In this document: piece after piece, positions 63,107-64,000 of the stretch | How positions within the stretch are numbered: the stretch's first letter is position 1 | How the letters are laid out: every line of letters starts with the position of its first letter | DNA from: Micrococcaceae bacterium RIT 802 | GTDB taxonomy: Bacteria; Actinomycetota; Actinomycetes; Actinomycetales; Micrococcaceae | DNA length: 64,000 nucleotides | Assembly (NCBI GenBank): GCA_016892645.1 | Contig: JAFEMX010000016.1 | Location: 1 to 64,000 of the forward strand | Direction: 5' to 3' | The notes under the pieces: generated by a model | Databases searched by the model: none | The model's input: the letters and a program-made list of their open reading frames with translations, nothing else | Told to the model about the DNA's origin: nothing | Made by a program: the position numbers and the translations under genes

Positions 63107-63783
63107 GCCGCCGGCTCCTCGGCGCGGTGCCCGACCCAGCCCCACACCCCGGCCACGAGGGCGGCGACCAGGATGGGAACGCCCGGCGGCACCAACGGCA
63201 CCACCAGGACGGTGGCCAGGGCGCAGACGACGGCGATCGCCACGGGCTCGCGCGACTTCAGGCGAGGCCACAGCAAGGCCAGGAAGGCGGCAACGGCAGC
63301 ACCATCCAACCCCCAGGCCTTCGGGTCGCCCAACGCGTCGCCGAGCAGGGCACCGGCGACGGTGAACGCGTTCCACAGGATGAAGATGCCCAGCCCGGCC
63401 GTCCAGAATCCCCGGCGTGATTCGGCGAGGTCCTGCTGCACGATGGCTGTGGCCGTGGACTCGTCGATGGTCACGTGGGCCGCGGCGGCCTTGCGCCAAC
63501 CGCGCGGGCGGGCCATGGCGTTCATCTGCATCCCGTAGATGATGTTCCGCACGCCCAGGAGCGTGGCGGCGCCGAAGGCCGCCGACCCGGCACCTCCACC
63601 GGCGATGACCCCGATGAACGCGAACTGCGATCCCCCCGTGAACATGAGGGCGCTGAGCGCCACCGTCTGCCAGAACGTCAGGCCCGATGAGACGGCGAGC
63701 GCGCCGAAGGAGATGCCGTACAGTCCGGTCGCCACCGAGATGGAAAGGCCCGTCTTGACGGCCGGGGACTGGCTCAAACGCAT
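63103..63783 (-). CDS. azlC: AzlC-family branched-chain amino acid exporter subunit
   Basis: A 226-residue permease of the AzlC family. It has YGISFGALAVSSGLTFWQTV, the conserved SALMFTGGSQFAFIGVI, the NIIYGMQMN motif, and HVTIDESTATA, all family hallmarks. With AzlD it exports branched-chain amino acids or analogues. The start ATG 63783 is near the right part of the window. It has no regulator gene beside it here. Confidence 0.92.
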   Translation of the reverse strand: MRLSQSPAVKTGLSISVATGLYGISFGALAVSSGLTFWQTVALSALMFTGGSQFAFIGVIAGGGAGSAAFGAATLLGVRNIIYGMQMNAMARPRGWRKAAAAHVTIDESTATAIVQQDLAESRRGFWTAGLGIFILWNAFTVAGALLGDALGDPKAWGLDGAAVAAFLALLWPRLKSREPVAIAVVCALATVLVVPLVPPGVPILVAALVAGVWGWVGHRAEEPAA

Positions 63784-63826
63784 GCCACGAGTCTAGCCAG
63801 GCCGGCGTGGACTAGTCCGCCTGTGA

Positions 63827-64000
63827 CTACATCCGCACGTGCAGGTCGTCGAGGCCTGACAACGCGTCGCCGCCATGGACGCCCGCTCGGTCCAGCAGAA
63901 CGGATTGGAGTCCGGCCCGCCGTGCACCGTCGACGTCGGCCGCCGGGTCGTCCCCCACGTGGAGGACATCCGCTGGATATAGGCCGAGCTCCGCGCATGG
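63827..64000 (-). CDS. HAD-superfamily hydrolase, C-terminal part only (cut by the window edge)
   Basis: The last 57 codons of a leftward gene whose start lies beyond base 64000. The segment LGLYPADVLHVGDDPAADVD is the HAD motif IV (GDDPAADVDGA, acidic Mg2+ ligands), followed by GARRAGLQSVLLDRAG, the usual C-terminal end of phosphoglycolate-phosphatase-like HAD hydrolases. It ends with HVRM and TAG at 63827-63829. A different open frame on the same strand is a shadow. Confidence 0.85.
   Translation of the reverse strand, partial: PCAELGLYPADVLHVGDDPAADVDGARRAGLQSVLLDRAGVHGGDALSGLDDLHVRM

Overview
The window reads as an ordinary chromosomal segment of a high-GC Gram-positive actinobacterium, most likely of the order Micrococcales (Arthrobacter/Micrococcaceae-like). 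The reasons are the high GC with strong third-position GC bias, frequent GTG starts with four-base GTGA/ATGA gene junctions, an Asp23/DUF2273/AmaP-type envelope cluster, a ureABCEFGD urease operon, the long BioD-like form of phosphate acetyltransferase, and a RipA-like NlpC/P60 hydrolase. I see no insertion sequence, prophage, CRISPR array, rRNA or replication origin. This assignment is inferred from gene content only.

Layout. 1-3.2 kb: TerC and CorA membrane proteins and a NagD-like phosphatase. 3.2-12 kb: a hexuronate regulon made of a leftward operon uxaC-uxuB-manD-gntK, a LacI repressor gene, and a divergent TRAP importer dctPQM. An 18-bp perfect operator lies in front of uxaC and related half sites lie in the lacI/dctP divergent region. 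12-22 kb: MscS, pyrE, a MarR-Stealth pair, a cyclic-nucleotide-type phosphodiesterase, nadE, an acyl-CoA synthetase with a MarR regulator, and two valine-degradation genes. 22.1-28.7 kb: the full leftward urease operon ureA-B-C-E-F-G-D ending in a NiCoT nickel permease. 28.7-29.3 kb: a gene-free stretch with one terminator. 29.3-31.4 kb: a YtrA-type GntR regulator with a small ABC transporter. 31.5-33.2 kb: exonuclease III and a hypothetical protein.

33.3-37.2 kb is the most unusual region: five co-directional genes that look like a type VII (ESX)-type secreted-effector cassette. They are a small WXG/DUF6507-like protein, a ~500-aa effector-like protein with WXG motifs and a glycine-zipper C-terminus, a multi-pass membrane protein, an LpqN/Mog1-like protein and an EspG-like putative chaperone. 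The effector's 5' end carries an 11-bp imperfect tandem duplication that throws the coupled GTG start out of frame. No core secretion ATPase is present in the window.

37.3-49.8 kb: a GH13 alpha-glucosidase, the five-gene Asp23/AmaP envelope cluster, tRNA-Glu, tRNA-Asp and tRNA-Phe with a shared terminator, a minimal metallopeptidase, the RipA-like hydrolase, a tandem universal stress protein, an AzgA-type purine permease, a Nudix protein, and a leftward run of small enzymes. 49.9-64 kb: an amino-acid permease, a MacB/LolD-type ABC pair behind a perfect 18-bp palindrome, pta-ackA, a dipeptide-type ABC importer whose fused ATPase is transcribed toward its convergent permease and binding-protein genes, azlCD, and the 3' end of a HAD hydrolase cut by the window edge.
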